Of a DNA stretch of 64,000 nt, positions 53,039 through 62,909 are shown in pieces. Every line of letters begins with the position of its first letter. Position 1 is the stretch's first letter. A model generated the notes under the pieces. The model saw only the letters and a list, made by a program, of their open reading frames with translations. It had not been told where the DNA came from and did no database searches. The translations under genes were made by a program, and so were the position numbers. The DNA is from Paenibacillus dendritiformis (lineage in GTDB: Bacteria > Bacillota > Bacilli > Paenibacillales > Paenibacillaceae): NCBI RefSeq assembly GCF_021654795.1, contig NZ_AP025344.1:2294501-2358500 (forward strand), written 5' to 3'.

Positions 53039-54307
53039 GTGGAGAAAGTGCAGTTAAGTAACGGCCTGCGGGTCGTTATGGAAAAAATACCAACCTGCCG
53101 TTCCGTATCATTCGGCATTTGGGTGAAGACCGGTTCACGCAATGAGAATGAGACGACCAACGGTATTTCTCATTTTATTGAGCACATGATGTTCAAAGGT
53201 ACGGAGCGGTTCGATGCCAAGGCGATCGCGGATTCGTTCGACGCAATCGGAGGGAATGTGAACGCATTTACTTCGAAGGAATATACGTGCTACTATGCCA
53301 AAGTGCTGGATGAGCATCTTCCGATAGCCGTCGATGTGTTGTCGGACATGTTTTTCCGATCGGCTCTCCAGGCAGAAGAGCTGAGCAAGGAGAAGAACGT
53401 CATCCTTGAGGAAATCGCGATGTATGAAGACACGCCAGACGATACGGTGCACGATCTCGTCACGCGGGCCGCATTTGGCGGCCACCCGCTCGCCTATCCG
53501 ATTCTCGGGACGAGGGAACGTCTGGAGCCGATGGGGTCTGCCGACTTGCGCCAATACATGCAGGAGCACTACACGATTGAAAATACGGTAATTGCCGTGG
53601 CGGGCAATTTCGACGCCTCTCTGTTGGAGCTCCTGGAGAAGCATTTCGGGCATTTCCGCAATTCCCGCCCGTCTCATCAGGTGTCTGCGCCGATATTCGA
53701 CGGAAGCTCGATCTTCCATCAGAAGAAGACGGAGCAGAATCATATATGCTTGAGCTTGCCCGGCTGCTCCATGACCGATCGGCGGCTCTATGCCATGATC
53801 TTATTGAATAACGTTATCGGAGGCGGCATGAGCTCCCGCCTGTTCCAGGAGATTCGCGAGAAGCGGGGCTTAGCCTACGCAGTCTATTCCTATCATTCGT
53901 CTCATGCCGATTGCGGACTGTTCACCATCTATGCGGGGACGGCTCCGAAGCAGACGCAAGACGTGCTGGACATTACGCTAGAGGTGCTTGGCAATCTCGC
54001 AGCGCACGGTCTGACCCAGGATGAATTGAGGAAGGGCAAGGAGCAGTTGAAAGGGAGCTTGATTCTGGGGCTGGAGAGTACCGGCGCCCGAATGAACCGG
54101 TTGGGCAAGAACGAGTTGATGCTTGGCCGGCACTATACATTAGATGAAATCATTGCGCGGATCGATTCGATTACGATGGATGACATTACATATGTTTTAT
54201 CCCGCATGCTGTCCGAGCCGTTTGCCGCGGCCATGGTTGGGGCGAACGATCGCGCAATTTCGGCTTTCAGGAGGGATTACTTTGTTACAGCAAGTCCATC
54301 AAGTTGA
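53039..54307 (+). CDS. mlpA: M16 family zinc protease MlpA (YmxG, processing-peptidase-like)
   Basis: This is an insulinase/mitochondrial-processing-peptidase family protein of 422 residues. The inverted zinc motif HFIEH is at residues 45-49, in [19 protein letters not shown]. The third ligand glutamate is in the downstream [12 protein letters not shown]. The C-terminal half has the inactive repeat with [20 protein letters not shown]. The GTG at 53039 is seven bases from GAGGAGG (53025-53031). A TTG at 53033 is too close. Its end overlaps dut by 26 bases. Confidence 0.93.
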   Translation: MEKVQLSNGLRVVMEKIPTCRSVSFGIWVKTGSRNENETTNGISHFIEHMMFKGTERFDAKAIADSFDAIGGNVNAFTSKEYTCYYAKVLDEHLPIAVDVLSDMFFRSALQAEELSKEKNVILEEIAMYEDTPDDTVHDLVTRAAFGGHPLAYPILGTRERLEPMGSADLRQYMQEHYTIENTVIAVAGNFDASLLELLEKHFGHFRNSRPSHQVSAPIFDGSSIFHQKKTEQNHICLSLPGCSMTDRRLYAMILLNNVIGGGMSSRLFQEIREKRGLAYAVYSYHSSHADCGLFTIYAGTAPKQTQDVLDITLEVLGNLAAHGLTQDELRKGKEQLKGSLILGLESTGARMNRLGKNELMLGRHYTLDEIIARIDSITMDDITYVLSRMLSEPFAAAMVGANDRAISAFRRDYFVTASPSS

Positions 54308-54740
54308 GATTAAAAAGTTGCCCGGAACTGAAGACATTCCGCTGCCGCAGAAGATGTCCGATCTGGCCGCGGGCTTCGATCTGTATGCGGCGGTAGAGGA
54401 GCCGCTGACGCTGGCTCCCGGCCACCGCGCCCTGGTGCCCGCCGGATTCGCGATGGCGATGCCGCCTTATTTGGAAGCGCAGATTCGCCCCCGCAGCGGG
54501 CTCGCCTTCAAGCATGGCATCACCTGCCTCAATTCCCCGGGAACGATTGACGCGGATTACCGCGGCGAGGTGAAGGTGCTGCTTGTCAATCTCGGACAGC
54601 AGCATTTCACGATTGAGCGCAAGGAGCGGATTGCGCAGATGGTCTTCCAATTCGTGCCGCAGATCGAACTCGCGGAGGTTGAACAACTGTCCGACACCGC
54701 GCGCGGCGAAGGCGGCTTCGGCCACACCGGAACGAAATAG
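54282..54740 (+). CDS. dut: dUTP diphosphatase
   Basis: Dut hydrolyses dUTP to dUMP, keeping uracil out of DNA. The 152-residue trimeric-type protein has the five motifs in order: [44 protein letters not shown] and the C-terminal [10 protein letters not shown]. The start is TTG at 54282, six bases after AGGAGGG (54269-54275), inside the end of mlpA. A longer frame from 54144 has no family support. Confidence 0.95.
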   Translation: MLQQVHQVEIKKLPGTEDIPLPQKMSDLAAGFDLYAAVEEPLTLAPGHRALVPAGFAMAMPPYLEAQIRPRSGLAFKHGITCLNSPGTIDADYRGEVKVLLVNLGQQHFTIERKERIAQMVFQFVPQIELAEVEQLSDTARGEGGFGHTGTK

Positions 54741-54750
54741 GTCGGCAATG

Positions 54751-54781
54751 CAGTCACTCTCGCGGAGTGGCTGCTTTTTTG
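54751..54781 (+). terminator. Rho-independent terminator after dut
   Basis: CAGTCACTC (54751-54759) pairs with GAGTGGCTG (54765-54773), with one G-U pair, and is followed by CTTTTTT. The remaining gap before dpaA (about 140 bases) should contain its promoter. TATGATG and CTATACACT stretches near 54880-54897 could be sporulation-type -10 elements, but I cannot fix one. Confidence 0.85.
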
Positions 54782-54923
54782 ATCGCGCAGGCAAGCCGGA
54801 CGGCCTGCAGCAGCCTCTCCGCCGGCAGCAAGACATGTCTTCCTCCGTCTGCCCGGTGCACCTTTTTTGGGCTCCCGAATATGATGTTCTATACACTGCG
54901 GGGATAAGGAGTGAACGGCAAGC

Positions 54924-55826
54924 ATGTTAACCGGAGTTCAAGTGGTGTTCATCGGCGGCGACGCCCGGCAGCTTGAGATTATTCAGAAGCTGTCCGAGTT
55001 GGATGCCACCGTTATTCTTGTGGGCTATGAACAGCTGCAAAATCCGTTCCACGGCGTCCAGCGCCAGCCGTTGACACCGGAGCTGCTGAGGAAGGCCGAT
55101 GCGGTCGTCCTGCCGGCGGTAGGAACGGATGACAAAGGCAAGGTTCATGCCATATTTACGTCGGAAGAGCTGGTGCTGGCGGAAGAGCATGTGGCCGCCT
55201 TGCCGGAGCATGCCGTGCTGTTTACCGGAATGGCTAAGCCGTATCTAAGCAAGCTGTGCACGAAATACCGGCTGAAGCTGTTCGAGCTGTTCGACAGGGA
55301 TGACGTGGCGATTTATAATTCGATTCCGACCGCCGAGGGCGCCTTGATGATGGCGATTCAGCATACCGATATTACGCTTCACGGCTCCGAGTCGGTCGTG
55401 CTTGGCATGGGAAGGACCGGATTTACGATGGCGCGGACGCTGCTTGGCGTCGGAGCGCGGGTGCGGATTGGGGTAAGGCGGAACGAGCATTTCGCCCGGG
55501 CGACGGAGATGGGGTTCAACCCTTTCTATATAAGCGATTTGGCGCGGGAAGTGTCGAACATCGACTTGCTTTTTAATACGATACCGACTATGATAGTCAC
55601 AGCGCAGGTCATTGCCCAAATACCCCATCGCGCGGTCATTATCGACCTGGCCTCCATGCCTGGAGGCGTCGACTTCCGGTTCGCCGAGAAGCGCGGAATC
55701 AAGGCGATGCTGGCCCCCGGATTGCCGGGGATCGTGGCGCCGAAGACGGCGGGACGCATCTTGGCCCAGAGCATCTCACAGCTGCTGCAGGAGTCCATGG
55801 TGGAACGGGGGATTATAGGGCAATGA
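54924..55826 (+). CDS. dpaA: Dipicolinate synthase subunit A
   Basis: With DpaB this protein makes dipicolinic acid, the spore core calcium chelator, from dihydrodipicolinate in the mother cell. The 300-residue protein shows VVFIGGDARQLEIIQKLSEL at the start. A Rossmann motif of the NAD(P) type contains VVLGMGRTGFTMARTLLGVG near residue 155. DLASMPGGVDFRFAEKRGI lies near residue 240. The downstream dpaB overlaps it by four bases. In B. subtilis dpaAB (spoVFAB) is expressed from a late mother-cell promoter. Confidence 0.95.
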   Translation: MLTGVQVVFIGGDARQLEIIQKLSELDATVILVGYEQLQNPFHGVQRQPLTPELLRKADAVVLPAVGTDDKGKVHAIFTSEELVLAEEHVAALPEHAVLFTGMAKPYLSKLCTKYRLKLFELFDRDDVAIYNSIPTAEGALMMAIQHTDITLHGSESVVLGMGRTGFTMARTLLGVGARVRIGVRRNEHFARATEMGFNPFYISDLAREVSNIDLLFNTIPTMIVTAQVIAQIPHRAVIIDLASMPGGVDFRFAEKRGIKAMLAPGLPGIVAPKTAGRILAQSISQLLQESMVERGIIGQ

Positions 55827-56413
55827 ATTATAAGGGAATCACGGTAGGTTACGCGCTGACGGGATCTCACTGCACGTTCGAGGAAGTGATGCCCCAGATT
55901 CAGCGGTTCGTCGATGCGGGAGCGCGAGTCATACCTATCGCTTCGAATACGGTAATGACGACGGACACCCGGTTCGGAACATCCGAAGGGTGGCAAAAGC
56001 AGTTGAAAGAAATAACGGGGAATGATATCATTTCTACAATTGTCGAGGCTGAGCCGCTTGGCCCGTCCAAGCTGCTGGATGTCATGGTTATCGCGCCTTG
56101 CACGGGCAATACGACGAGCAAGCTGGCGAACGCGATGACAGACAGCCCCGTCCTGATGGCCGCGAAGGCCCAGATGCGCAATCAGCGTCCGCTCGTGCTG
56201 GCCATCTCCACGAATGACGGCCTTGGCTTGAATGCGGCCAATATCGCCAAGCTGTTAGTGGCGAAGAACATATACTTCGTTCCATTCGGGCAGGACAATC
56301 CGGTTCAGAAGCCGAATTCGCTGGTCGCCCGCATGGATCTCGTGCCCGAGACCTGTCTTGCGGCGCTGGAGGGGAGACAGCTTCAGCCGCTGCTGGTGGA
56401 ACGTTGCCAATGA
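55823..56413 (+). CDS. dpaB: Dipicolinate synthase subunit B (flavoprotein)
   Basis: DpaB is the flavoprotein-family partner of DpaA. The 196-residue protein has the FMN-type N-terminus ITVGYALTGSHCTFEEVMPQ. VIAPCTGNTTSKLANAMTDS and LVLAISTNDGLGLNAANIAK are motifs shared with the Dfp/UbiX flavoproteins. It starts four bases inside dpaA. asd, whose product feeds the same pathway, is next after about 90 bases. Confidence 0.95.
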   Translation: MNYKGITVGYALTGSHCTFEEVMPQIQRFVDAGARVIPIASNTVMTTDTRFGTSEGWQKQLKEITGNDIISTIVEAEPLGPSKLLDVMVIAPCTGNTTSKLANAMTDSPVLMAAKAQMRNQRPLVLAISTNDGLGLNAANIAKLLVAKNIYFVPFGQDNPVQKPNSLVARMDLVPETCLAALEGRQLQPLLVERCQ

Positions 56414-56503
56414 ACATAACTTAGCGGATCATCTGCCGAGGGACGCTATCACGCATCCCTCGACAGATTGATATAGACGATGGCAAGAGGGGAGAAACGA
56501 CAT

Positions 56504-57544
56504 ATGACGAATCAGAAGCGGTACAATGTTGCAGTAGTCGGCGCAACTGGCGCCGTAGGGGAACAGATTATCAAATTGCTGGAACAACGTCAATTTCCCA
56601 TTGAGACGCTGACATTGCTGTCATCCGCTCGTTCCGCCGGAACGAAGATTGTATTTAACGGTCAGGAGATTACGGTGCAGGAAGCGAAGCCGGAGAGCTT
56701 CGAGGGAATCGATATTGCCTTGTTCAGCGCAGGCGGCGACGTGTCGAAGGCGCTTGCTCCGGAAGCGATTAAGCGGGGAGCGGTATGTATTGACAATACG
56801 AACGCCTTCCGCATGGATCCGAATACGCCGCTCGTCGTTCCTGAAGTGAATATAGACAAAGTGGCAGAAAATCAGGGCCTCATTGCCAATCCGAATTGCT
56901 CCACGATCCAGATGGTTGTCGCGTTGAAGCCGCTCTATGACCGGTACGGCATCTCCAAAGTCATCGTCTCGACTTATCAGGCGGTATCCGGAGCGGGAAG
57001 CCGCGCGATTGACGAGCTGGAGCGCCAGACGAAGGAAGCGCTGGAGGGCCGGGACGTGAATCCGGATATTCTTCCGGTGGGCTCCTTGCCGGTTAAGCAC
57101 CAGATTGCCTTTAATGCGATCCCGCAAATCGATAAATTCCAAGACAACGGCTTTACGCTCGAAGAAATGAAAATGATTCGGGAAACGAAGAAAATTATGG
57201 GGGATGAAGATATACAGGTTACGACAACATGCGTGCGCATCCCTGTCGTATACGGCCATTCCGAGTCCGTTTATGTCGAATTGAAGGAAGACTTCCAGCT
57301 TGATGAAGTCAAAGAGCTGTTGGCGAACGCACCGGGCATCACTTTGGTGGACAATCCGGAAGCACAACAGTACCCGCTGGCGACCGAATGCGCCGGGAAG
57401 CCGGACGTATTTGTCGGGCGGCTGCGCAGGGACTTGAACGAACCGCGCGCTCTTAACATGTGGATTGTATCCGATAACTTAATGAAAGGCGCTGCATGGA
57501 ACGCGGTTCAAATTGCTGAACATATTGCGTCGGAGCGGCCATAA
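56504..57544 (+). CDS. asd: Aspartate-semialdehyde dehydrogenase
   Basis: Asd reduces aspartyl phosphate to the semialdehyde for lysine, threonine, methionine and dipicolinate synthesis. The 346-residue protein has the NADP motif VAVVGATGAVGEQIIKLLEQ. The catalytic cysteine is in ANPNCSTIQMVVAL, and SGAGSRAIDELERQ and HSESVYVEL complete it. ATG 56504 has GAGGGGAG upstream; a frame start at 56480 precedes this site. Confidence 0.96.
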   Translation: MTNQKRYNVAVVGATGAVGEQIIKLLEQRQFPIETLTLLSSARSAGTKIVFNGQEITVQEAKPESFEGIDIALFSAGGDVSKALAPEAIKRGAVCIDNTNAFRMDPNTPLVVPEVNIDKVAENQGLIANPNCSTIQMVVALKPLYDRYGISKVIVSTYQAVSGAGSRAIDELERQTKEALEGRDVNPDILPVGSLPVKHQIAFNAIPQIDKFQDNGFTLEEMKMIRETKKIMGDEDIQVTTTCVRIPVVYGHSESVYVELKEDFQLDEVKELLANAPGITLVDNPEAQQYPLATECAGKPDVFVGRLRRDLNEPRALNMWIVSDNLMKGAAWNAVQIAEHIASERP

Positions 57545-57545
57545 C

Positions 57546-57570
57546 GGCAGGCTGCTCCTGCCCTTTTTTG
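57546..57570 (+). terminator. Rho-independent terminator after asd
   Basis: GGCAGG (57546-57551), loop CTGCT and CCTGCC (57557-57562) form a six-pair G+C-rich stem followed by CTTTTTT. Confidence 0.8.
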
Positions 57571-57620
57571 TCTATCGGCACGTTATCTGGCAGTTAGTCT
57601 TCATGGTTGGAGGAAACGCT

Positions 57621-58838
57621 ATGCGTATATTAGTACAGAAATTCGGCGGCACTTCTTTGTCTACCGCTGAAGCAAGAGAAAAAGTAGTTCAACATATACG
57701 GCGGGAGCTGGATCGAGGCTACCGCCTTGCCGTCGTCGTCTCCGCGATGGGCAGACGGGGAGAACCCTATGCAACCGATACCCTGCTTGATTGGATTCAA
57801 GAGAACGGAAGCGATCTTCCTGCGCGAGAGAAGGATTTATTGCTGTGTTGCGGTGAAATCATATCGGCAACGACCTTATGCGGCCTGCTCCGCCGCCACG
57901 ACATCTCGGCGACCGTGCTGACGGGAGCTCAGGCCGGATTCCGGACGGATCGCCAGTTCGGCAATGCCCGCATACTGGACGTATGTCCCGAGCGGGTCGT
58001 CGAAGGCTGGAACCATGCCGATGTCGTTATCGTCACCGGCTTCCAGGGACAGACCGATGAGGGCGATATGACGACCCTCGGCCGGGGAGGAAGCGACACA
58101 TCCGCCACGGCGCTGGGTGCGGCGCTGCATGCGGAAATTGTCGATATTTATACCGATGTGAACGGCATATTGACCGCCGATCCGCGCTTGGTGGAAGATG
58201 CGAAGCCGTTATCGGTCGTAAGCTATACAGAGATGTGCAATCTGGCCCATCACGGGGCGAAAGTCATCCATCCGCGCGCGGTCGAGATTGCGATGCAGGC
58301 TCAGGTGCCTGTCCGCGTCCGCTCCACCTTCAGCGAAGACGAGGGGACGCTTGTCACTCATCCGGAAGGCTTCCAAGCGATGGAGACGGGCTTCGTCGAT
58401 CGCTACGTGACAGGGATAGCTTACGTGAGCAATGTGACGCAAATCTCGGTGGAAGCCGAGGCGGGCGTCTATGATTTGCAGCTCAAAGTCTTCAAGGCGA
58501 TGGCGCAAAATCATATTAGCGTAGACTTTATTAATGTTACCCCGTCTGGCGCCGTTTATACGGTGTTCGATACCGATGCCCCGAGAGCGCGGGAAGTGCT
58601 GGAGGAGATGGGCTTTGAACCCCAATTCCTGTCCGGCTGCGCCAAAGTGTCGGTTATCGGCGGCGGGATCAACGGTGTGCCGGGCATAATGGCCACGATC
58701 GTGGAAGCATTGACGGAGCAAGAGATACAGATACTGCAATCCGCGGATTCCAACACGACGATATGGGTTCTGGTACGGAAGGAAGATATGGTCCGGGCGC
58801 TGCGGGCGCTGCATTCGAAGTTCCATTTGGAGCGGTAA
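57621..58838 (+). CDS. dapG: Aspartokinase I DapG
   Basis: Aspartokinase phosphorylates aspartate at the entry of the pathway. The 405-residue protein starts RILVQKFGGTSLSTAEAREK, with the kinase motif VVVSAMGRRGEPYATDTLLD. The TTLGRGGSDTSATALGAALH block is the substrate site. Two ACT domains follow (about 270-400). ATG 57621 has GTTGGAGGAAA upstream, and a long frame from 57513 is rejected. The asd-dapG-dapA order supports the diaminopimelate-regulated isoform known in B. subtilis. Confidence 0.95.
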   Translation: MRILVQKFGGTSLSTAEAREKVVQHIRRELDRGYRLAVVVSAMGRRGEPYATDTLLDWIQENGSDLPAREKDLLLCCGEIISATTLCGLLRRHDISATVLTGAQAGFRTDRQFGNARILDVCPERVVEGWNHADVVIVTGFQGQTDEGDMTTLGRGGSDTSATALGAALHAEIVDIYTDVNGILTADPRLVEDAKPLSVVSYTEMCNLAHHGAKVIHPRAVEIAMQAQVPVRVRSTFSEDEGTLVTHPEGFQAMETGFVDRYVTGIAYVSNVTQISVEAEAGVYDLQLKVFKAMAQNHISVDFINVTPSGAVYTVFDTDAPRAREVLEEMGFEPQFLSGCAKVSVIGGGINGVPGIMATIVEALTEQEIQILQSADSNTTIWVLVRKEDMVRALRALHSKFHLER

Positions 58839-58891
58839 TAGAAGATGCCGTCCAGGCATTGATCTGAAGTTGCAAGAGGAGGAGTCTAACA

Positions 58892-59764
58892 GTGGAGTTC
58901 GGAAGATTGATAACCGCCATGGTGACCCCGTTCGACGCCAACGAACGGATTCATTGGCCTGAAGTGGAGCGTCTGATTCATGATTTGATCGAGGTGCAGC
59001 GGAACGACAGTCTGGTCATATGCGGAACGTCGGGCGAATCCCCGACCTTGACCGATGAGGAGAAGGTGGAGCTGTTCAAGTTCGCTGTGGAAAAGGCTGC
59101 CGGACGCGCTCGGATCATTGCCGGAACAGGCAGCAACAACACGGCCCACTCGATTCATCTGACGAAGCTGGCCGAGGAAGCCGGCGTCGACGGCGTTCTA
59201 TTGGTCGCTCCTTACTATAACAGACCGAATCAGGAAGGGCTGTACCGTCATTTCAAAGCGATTGCCGAATCGACGAAGCTGCCGGTCATCCTGTATAACG
59301 TTCCGGGACGGACCGCCGTAAGCCTGTCGGTCGAGACAACGCTTCGGCTGGCGGAGATACCGAATATCGTCGCGACGAAGGAATGCGCTTCGATTGAGCA
59401 GATGACGCTGATCGTCGATGGCGCGCCGGAAGGGTTCTACGTCTACAGCGGCGACGACCCTCTGACGCTGCCGCTCCTGGCCGTGGGCGGCCACGGCATC
59501 ATTAGCGTAGCGAGCCATCTTGTCGGCGCGGAGATGAAGACGATGATCGAAGCGTATCTGAACGGGGATAATGCGGAAGCGGCCCGGCTGCATCGCCGCC
59601 TGTATCCGGTCTTCAAGGGCCTGTTCCATTGTCCGAACCCGGTTCCCGTGAAGTACGCGCTTCAGCTCCGGGGCTATCATGTCGGCGGTGTCCGTCTGCC
59701 GCTGGTAGAGCCGTCCGAGAGCGAGGCCGCATTTATTCGCGAGCTGGTTGAATCGCTCAATTGA
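58892..59764 (+). CDS. dapA: 4-hydroxy-tetrahydrodipicolinate synthase
   Basis: DapA condenses pyruvate with aspartate semialdehyde. The 290-residue TIM-barrel protein has the Schiff-base lysine in IVATKECASIEQM, the tyrosine in VILYNVPGRTAVSLS, and the N-terminal CGTSGESPTLTDEEK motif. The start is GTG at 58892 with AAGAGGAGGAG upstream. Its product goes both to lysine and, through DpaAB, to dipicolinate. Confidence 0.96.
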   Translation: MEFGRLITAMVTPFDANERIHWPEVERLIHDLIEVQRNDSLVICGTSGESPTLTDEEKVELFKFAVEKAAGRARIIAGTGSNNTAHSIHLTKLAEEAGVDGVLLVAPYYNRPNQEGLYRHFKAIAESTKLPVILYNVPGRTAVSLSVETTLRLAEIPNIVATKECASIEQMTLIVDGAPEGFYVYSGDDPLTLPLLAVGGHGIISVASHLVGAEMKTMIEAYLNGDNAEAARLHRRLYPVFKGLFHCPNPVPVKYALQLRGYHVGGVRLPLVEPSESEAAFIRELVESLN

Positions 59765-59802
59765 TGTCTTATTTTAACGAAACAAATGAACGGTTTCAGG
59801 AG

Positions 59803-59835
59803 CCGATGCCTTGCGGGGCATCGGTTTTTGTTTTT
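59803..59835 (+). terminator. Rho-independent terminator after dapA
   Basis: CCGATGCC (59803-59810) pairs with GGCATCGG (59817-59824), followed by TTTTTGTTTTT. Confidence 0.88.
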
Positions 59836-59865
59836 CGGAGACAATAGGGCTGGGTAATCGCTGAC

Positions 59866-59895
59866 TTGTGTTTTTCACTTTTGTTCATGTATAAT
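59866..59895 (+). promoter_or_regulatory. SigA-type promoter of the RNase J gene
   Basis: TATAAT (59890-59895) lies 18 bases after TTGTGT (59866-59871) and about 90 bases before the gene, just past the dapA terminator. Confidence 0.65.
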
Positions 59896-59987
59896 GAGAA
59901 TCAAGTGACTGGGTGCGGTATAATTTTGAAATGAAAGATGTTCATTGGTTGACGGCCAACTGAATATAGTAGGAGGTTAAGATCCAC

Positions 59988-61664
59988 TTGTCGAAGAAAA
60001 ACACCGCTGATAAATTATCTATCTTCGCATTGGGCGGCGTGGGCGAAATCGGGAAAAATATGTACGTCGTCCAATACGGAAACGATATCGTCGTCATCGA
60101 TGCAGGGTTGAAGTTCCCGGAAGAAGATATGCTCGGAATTGATATTGTCATTCCGGATATTTCATATTTGACCGATAATCGTGACAAAGTAAGAGGAATC
60201 CTCATTACGCACGGACATGAAGATCACATCGGTGGTCTTCCCTATGTACTGAAGCATTTGAATGTGCCAGTGTACGGCACACGCTTGACGTTGGGCTTGA
60301 TTGAGAGCAAGCTGCGTGAAGCCAATCTGCTGGGCGAGACGAAGCGCGTCCTGATTACGGCAGATTCCGAAGTGCAGCTCGGAACGATCCGGGCGACGTT
60401 CTTCAAGACGAATCACTCGATCCCGGATTCGGTGGGGGTATGTCTGGAGACGCCGGAAGGCAATGTCGTCCATACGGGCGATTTCAAGTTCGACCACACG
60501 CCGGTTAACGGGCAATATGCCGATTTGCAGCGTATGGCCGAGATCGGGAGCAAGGGCGTGCTCGCCCTGCTGTCCGACAGCACGAATGCGGAGCGTCCAG
60601 GCTATACGCCTTCGGAGAGCAGCGTCGGCGTGGTGCTGGAGGAGATTTTCCGCAGCGCTCAGCAGCGCGTCGTCGTGGCGACGTTCGCTTCCAACATTCA
60701 CCGGATTCAGCAGGTGATTGAGGCAGCGCATGCGACGAACCGGAAGCTCACCGTGGTCGGCCGCAGCATGGTCAATGTCGTTACGATCGCTTCGGAACTC
60801 GGATATTTATATATTCCGGACGGCATGCTGATTGAACCGGATGAAGTGAACAAGATGGCTGCTGACCGGGTAGTCATTCTGTCAACCGGCTCCCAAGGCG
60901 AGCCGATGTCCGCTCTGACGCGGATGGCGCGTTCGACGCACCGCAAGGTTGATATTTTGCCGGGAGACACCGTCGTCATTGCCGCTACTCCGATTCCGGG
61001 GAACGAGAAGTATGTCGGACGAACTATCGATGAATTGTCCCGCTTGGGTGCTCATGTCATCTATAGCGGCATGAGAGCCGGCGTCCACGTATCCGGCCAC
61101 GGCAGTCAGGAAGAGCTCAAGCTGATGCTCAACTTGATGCGGCCTAAATATTTCATTCCGATTCACGGCGAATACCGGATGCTGAGACATCACGCTCAGC
61201 TGGCGGAGTCGGTCGGAATTGAGAAGGAAAACATTTTCATTACGGACATCGGAGATACCGTCGAGATTCAGAATGGCGTCGCCCGGCGCGGATCGAAGGT
61301 GCAATCGGGCTACGTCCTCATTGACGGACTCGGCGTCGGCGATGTCGGCAATATCGTATTGCGCGATCGCAAATTGCTTTCTCAAGACGGCATTCTGGTC
61401 GTCGTTGTCACTTTGAGCAAGCAGGACGGCACGATTCTGTCCGGTCCGGATATTATTTCCCGCGGATTCGTCTATGTCCGTGAGTCGGAAGGCCTTCTGG
61501 ACGAAGCGAACCGCATCGTCACCTCGACGCTTCATAAGCTGATGAACGAGAATGTGAACGAATGGGCTTCGCTCAAGACGAATGTGAAGGATGCGCTGGG
61601 CCGGTTCCTGTATGAGCAGACCCGCCGCCGTCCGATGATTCTGCCTATTATTATGGAAGTATAA
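59988..61664 (+). CDS. rnjB: Ribonuclease J
   Basis: RNase J enzymes are metallo-beta-lactamase-type 5' exo- and endonucleases of RNA decay. The 558-residue protein starts near KLSIFALGGVGEIGKNMYVV. The full zinc motif HGHEDHIGG is in ILITHGHEDHIGGLPYVLKH. NHSIPDSVGVCLETPEG, HTGDFKFD, LLSDSTNAERPG and VHVSGHGSQEELKLML complete the beta-lactamase and beta-CASP parts. The locus after dapA is that of rnjB (RNase J2) in B. subtilis, where the motif is degenerate; here it is complete. The start is TTG at 59988 with AGGAGGTTAA upstream. Confidence 0.92.
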   Translation: MSKKNTADKLSIFALGGVGEIGKNMYVVQYGNDIVVIDAGLKFPEEDMLGIDIVIPDISYLTDNRDKVRGILITHGHEDHIGGLPYVLKHLNVPVYGTRLTLGLIESKLREANLLGETKRVLITADSEVQLGTIRATFFKTNHSIPDSVGVCLETPEGNVVHTGDFKFDHTPVNGQYADLQRMAEIGSKGVLALLSDSTNAERPGYTPSESSVGVVLEEIFRSAQQRVVVATFASNIHRIQQVIEAAHATNRKLTVVGRSMVNVVTIASELGYLYIPDGMLIEPDEVNKMAADRVVILSTGSQGEPMSALTRMARSTHRKVDILPGDTVVIAATPIPGNEKYVGRTIDELSRLGAHVIYSGMRAGVHVSGHGSQEELKLMLNLMRPKYFIPIHGEYRMLRHHAQLAESVGIEKENIFITDIGDTVEIQNGVARRGSKVQSGYVLIDGLGVGDVGNIVLRDRKLLSQDGILVVVVTLSKQDGTILSGPDIISRGFVYVRESEGLLDEANRIVTSTLHKLMNENVNEWASLKTNVKDALGRFLYEQTRRRPMILPIIMEV

Positions 61665-61671
61665 TAAGCAG

Positions 61672-61707
61672 GGGACGAGAATCCCAGTCACCAGTTATTC
61701 TCGTCCC
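61672..61707 (+). terminator. Hairpin after the RNase J gene
   Basis: GGGACGAGAAT (61672-61682) and ATTCTCGTCCC (61697-61707) pair perfectly over 11 bases. Only GGCTTATTT follows, so it may be a weak terminator in front of the stronger one. Confidence 0.65.
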
Positions 61708-61723
61708 GGCTTATTTCATGAAG

Positions 61724-61762
61724 AGCTGACATCCCTGTTTCGGCGGGCTGTCAGCTTTTTTG
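61724..61762 (+). terminator. Rho-independent terminator before tepA
   Basis: AGCTGACA (61724-61731) pairs perfectly with TGTCAGCT (61749-61756), followed by six T. With the preceding hairpin it forms a double terminator. Confidence 0.88.
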
Positions 61763-61849
61763 CATGCCAGGGAGGGGGAACGGGCATAACGCCGGAATGA
61801 GTTGCACAACCTATGACGGCACCCACTAGACCACATGGAGGGAAGACAG

Positions 61850-62674
61850 ATGCCTGATCCGAACATACATCTTTATCAGCCGTCACTGCATCAGAATGAG
61901 GGGCCGCCCGACGGAACCAACCCATCCGGCGCCAATACCCCGCCCCCAGTCGAGAATATTCAACAGTTGGGCACCGCCTCGACTCCGTCGCCGGGAGAAT
62001 CGAATATTTATTGCCTGAATATTATCGGGCAGATTGAAGGGCATATCGTGCTGCCGCCTCAAAATAAGACGACGAAATATGAGCATGTCATTCCGCAACT
62101 GGTCGCCGCCGAGCAGAATGCCAAAATCGAGGGCGTCCTGATTATTTTGAATACGGTGGGAGGCGACGTTGAAGCGGGCTTGGCGATCGCGGAAATGATT
62201 GCCTCCATGTCGAAGCCGACCGTCACGCTCGTACTGGGCGGAGGACATAGCATTGGCGTGCCCATCGCCGTTGCCTCGCAGATGAGTTTTATTGCCGAGA
62301 CCGCCACGATGACGATTCATCCGATCCGGTTGACCGGACTTGTCATCGGCGTGCCCCAGACGTTTGAGTATTTGGATAAAATGCAGGAGCGAGTCGTCCG
62401 GTTCGTCACTTCCCATTCCCGCGTCTCCGAGCATAAATTCAAGGAGTTGATGTTCACGACGGGGGAACTGACCCGGGATATCGGGACGACGGTTATCGGG
62501 CACGATGCGGTGCGCTACGGTCTTATCGATGAGGTGGGCGGAGTCGGAGCGGCCCTGCGTCATCTCAATCGTCTGATTGACGAGCGTAAAATGAGCAAAA
62601 CCCCGGGACCCGGGAACGGAGGAACCCTCCCGCCTCAAGTCCAGCAGCCGCCATTCGAGGGGGGGCAAATCTGA
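61850..62674 (+). CDS. tepA: ClpP/SppA-like protease TepA (YmfB)
   Basis: TepA is a ClpP/crotonase-fold protein; in B. subtilis it affects protein translocation and sporulation. The 274-residue protein has a nonconserved N-terminal 55 residues. The core follows with [20 protein letters not shown], the nucleophile region [18 protein letters not shown] and [20 protein letters not shown]. The ATG at 61850 is seven bases after GGAGGG, which itself overlaps an earlier ATG at 61835. Its stop overlaps ylzJ by one base. Confidence 0.9.
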   Translation: MPDPNIHLYQPSLHQNEGPPDGTNPSGANTPPPVENIQQLGTASTPSPGESNIYCLNIIGQIEGHIVLPPQNKTTKYEHVIPQLVAAEQNAKIEGVLIILNTVGGDVEAGLAIAEMIASMSKPTVTLVLGGGHSIGVPIAVASQMSFIAETATMTIHPIRLTGLVIGVPQTFEYLDKMQERVVRFVTSHSRVSEHKFKELMFTTGELTRDIGTTVIGHDAVRYGLIDEVGGVGAALRHLNRLIDERKMSKTPGPGNGGTLPPQVQQPPFEGGQI

Positions 62675-62883
62675 TGCTCCATTCGATCATTCCGATGGAA
62701 GAAATATGGCGAGGCTATGAGAAAGAGCCTCGTTTTTTCGAGATGAAGCGGAACGGACGAACCCTGCTCGTCGAAGCGGTCGATGCGAGAACGGTCCGGG
62801 TTGAACGGCTGCTGCAGGAGCAGGATATCCAGGATTTTCTTCAACCCGAATATATGCCGGGCACGATGATTTCTCTCGGATGA
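62674..62883 (+). CDS. ylzJ: YlzJ-like small protein
   Basis: The 69-residue protein of the YlzJ family lies between tepA and spoIIIE, as in B. subtilis. It shows [20 protein letters not shown], with the family-type start M-x-H-x-x-x-P-x-E, and ends DFLQPEYMPGTMIS. No function is known. It starts one base before the end of tepA, so the two are co-translated. Confidence 0.88.
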   Translation: MLHSIIPMEEIWRGYEKEPRFFEMKRNGRTLLVEAVDARTVRVERLLQEQDIQDFLQPEYMPGTMISLG

Positions 62884-62909
62884 GACGGAATCGGGGATAC
62901 GGATGATGA

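Noticed and set aside
54860..54923. A defined SigK or SigE promoter before dpaA
   Set aside because: Pieces similar to sporulation -10 boxes are present, but no pair of elements fits the known consensus and spacing well enough to annotate.
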